Source: Diadema setosum
Taxonomy: Eukaryota > Echinodermata > Echinoidea > Diadematoida > Diadematidae
Direction of reading: 5' to 3'
Assembly (NCBI RefSeq): GCF_964275005.1
Contig: NC_092698.1
Span: 23,987,809 to 24,051,808, forward strand
DNA: 64,000 nucleotides
Below, piece by piece: positions 62,015 through 64,000 of this stretch. The position numbers and the translations under genes were made by a program. The notes beneath the pieces were generated by a model. The model was not told the DNA's origin. It made no database searches and worked only from the letters and a program-made list of their open reading frames with translations. Within the stretch, counting starts at the first letter, position 1. Every line of letters starts with the position of its first letter.

Positions 62015-62088
62015 AAGAAATAAAACCAAACCAAACTGAACTGAACTTTTCTCTTTAAATCAATTGTAGCTTACAATTACATGCTATC

Positions 62089-62654
62089 TTAAAGGGAAGA
62101 TAAACCCCAAGAGCAATGTGGATTGAGTGAAAGCAGCAACATTAGTAGAACACATCAGTGAAAGTTAGAAGAAAATCGGACAATCGATGCAAAAGTTATG
62201 AATTTTTAAAGTTTTGGTGTTGGAACCGCTGGACGAGGAGACTGCTAGAGGTTATGACGTATGAGTGGACAACAATACCAAGAAAATATAAAGAAAATTC
62301 TACAAAAATCCATTTTTCATGAAAATTACAAATTCTATCAACTTGATATTGACATATGTTAGGGGTAGCAATTATTCCCCCTGCTTTCTGAAAGAGGTTG
62401 GTCCATTGCTCTTTCATAATTCTAGAAAAGTGAATTTTTGTTGAATTTCCTTTATATTTTCTTTGTATTGTTGTCCACTCATACATCATATCCTCTAGTA
62501 GTCTCCTCATCCAGCGGTTTCAACACCAAAACTTTAAAAATTCATAACTTTTGCATCGATTGTCCGATTTTCCTCAAACTTTCACTGATGTGTTCTACTA
62601 ATGTTGCTGCTTTCACTCAATCCACATTGCTTTTGGGGTTTACCTTCCCTTTAA
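62089..62654. mobile_element. Foldback element with arms of about 190 bp
   Basis: The left end TTAAAGGGAAGATAAACCCC pairs with GGGGTTTACCTTCCCTTTAA at the right. Inner words such as GCAAAAGTTATGAATTTTTA and AAAACTTTAAAAATTCATAA also pair. The middle carries TATGTTAGGGGTAGCAATTA and CTGCTTTCTGAAAGAGGT, shared with 39400-39460. No transposase. Confidence 0.8.
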
Positions 62655-64000
62655 AGGTAGGGGATACCTTTTACAGACCTCCCAAAATGCAGCAAAACAT
62701 TAGACATGAACCTCAGGGGACTTGTTTAGGCCACTGCTGAGAAATTTGGAAGTCAACATTTATCTACAATTTGAATAATGCACAAAACTCAACTACTCAG
62801 TAGTTCTGTGTGTCAGCCACACTTCAGCCTTTTTGTTGCAGTCTTCTGTATCTTTTATCTATAAACACAAATCTAAAAGTATAAGAGCTGATATAATAAC
62901 ATATAGAGTGTGTGGCAAGAATGTATATAGAAATGTTTGTAAGTTTGGATGAACTTTCTTCACAAAACATACATGATGGACACACATGCAGTGCATGGGT
63001 CTGCAAAGGTAGCCTAGTAATGTACTGGAATTTACGGTGAGCCCCGAAAAAAATTCAATTCAAAATCTAACGGTCAATAAAAATGTACTAAATGTTACCT
63101 TCCACATTCAATACTTTATGGGAGTTTCTAAAATGATACTCTCTTCAACATACCACTGTATTTATACAACTCTTCATTTAAGGCATGCAAATGGGATTCC
63201 ATACCTTTAAAGACATAGAAAAGAATAACAGAATATTCCTTATGTTACAATTAAAAGATACCCCATATTTTCTGAGTATTTTCTTTGTTTTTGCAGCTTT
63301 AATCACAAATATACCAACTCAAGGTAACTCATTTTGCACTCAAACTCTTCATTTGCTGGGGAGGGAGGGAGGGAGGGGAGAGAGAGAAAGGGGGAGGAAG
63401 TGGAGATACATAATGCAGGACCACCAAAAATTTTTGTAAGATTTGATTTTAAAGCTGACAAAATTTGATCAAGAAGTATGTTTCCGGGAATTTCGTCCCT
63501 GTCTTGTAATACATAATATCTGTGAGACCATTCCCAAATTATGACAGAGAGTGAGAGAGATTGTAACGTACAAGTATATATCAAGAGTTCTGTAGTATTG
63601 GTGACAGGTTTTATGAAAAGTGGGGGGGGGGGGGCAGCAGAGAGGAAGAGGTGTCAGAGAGAGGCATAATGCAGAGTCAGTGACATGTGTTAGCTGCTAG
63701 AATGACAAAATTAGATTATATGGTAAGCTCCTTTGGTAAATCTACTTATTTGACTTTTTCTGCAAGAAAAAGAGAAAGAGGGAGAGCAAGTTAGAGAGAC
63801 AAAAATGAAGAGAGAGAGAGAGGGAGGGAGAGTGAACAAAAAGGTGTGACACAGCATGAATGACAGGTTTCGCCCAAGAAAAGAATGCTACAATTAGATT
63901 TACTGGCATAGCCAGTCTCTTTGGCATAGTCCATTATTCTCCTGAAATGTCTGCAATTAGGTGCATTTTTTCACGGCCGACTTGACTATATGCCCTCCCA
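62655..64000. other. Gene-free right edge of the window
   Basis: No exon recognised. It has G/A-rich simple sequence: a GGGAGGGA tract at 63356-63390, a poly-G near 63623, and GAGAGA-rich stretches at 63640-63660 and 63770-63830. It may be NAXE intron or upstream sequence. Confidence 0.45.

Overview
The window looks like intron-rich nuclear DNA from a marine deuterostome, most likely an echinoderm. The signs are animal genes split by GT..AG introns, an AT-rich base composition, frequent TAGGCCTA-type words, and a dense population of foldback elements, SINEs and LINE fragments of kinds common in sea urchin-like genomes. The species call is inference. I see no bacterial operon, rRNA, intact tRNA gene or CRISPR array.

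Four host genes can be supported, all on the minus strand. Two are tandem head-to-tail paralogues of an 11-beta-hydroxysteroid-dehydrogenase-1-like membrane reductase. Copy A (1305-10631) and copy B (19845-24965) each have five exons of identical length and encode 298 residues. Their flanks match too, so a block of roughly 8-13 kb was duplicated. Copy B keeps the catalytic YSASK motif; copy A has LSASK. The third gene is a single-exon Golgi-type carbohydrate sulfotransferase (34431-35807), with a broken fragment of its 3' end near 14.8 kb. The fourth is the 3' part of NAXE, the NAD(P)H-hydrate epimerase (two exons, 46052-47481); its upstream exons were not found and are probably beyond the window.

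The rest is mostly mobile and repeat DNA. From 11.9 to 19.1 kb lie tandem repeats, LINE remains, foldbacks and a 1.1-kb element full of TGACCTTTGACC words. From 20 to 32 kb lie tRNA-derived SINE heads, CpG-rich palindromic repeats, a decayed tandem array, and a 951-bp non-autonomous LINE derivative with a 2A-like peptide motif. From 36 to 39.5 kb there are nested LINEs, a repeat with telomere-like words and a Penelope-like insertion. From 48 to 49.2 kb two foldbacks face each other. At 55118-62014 sits a young, short-bodied LTR retrotransposon fossil with very long, almost identical LTRs.

The genes do not form one pathway. The two reductases act on NADP(H)-dependent carbonyl/steroid-like substrates, NAXE repairs hydrated NAD(P)H, and the sulfotransferase modifies glycans; their proximity is probably incidental. 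I did not find a convincing undescribed multi-gene system. The most unusual items are the catalytic substitution in reductase copy A, the 2A-bearing mini-LINE, and the CpG-rich palindromic repeats.
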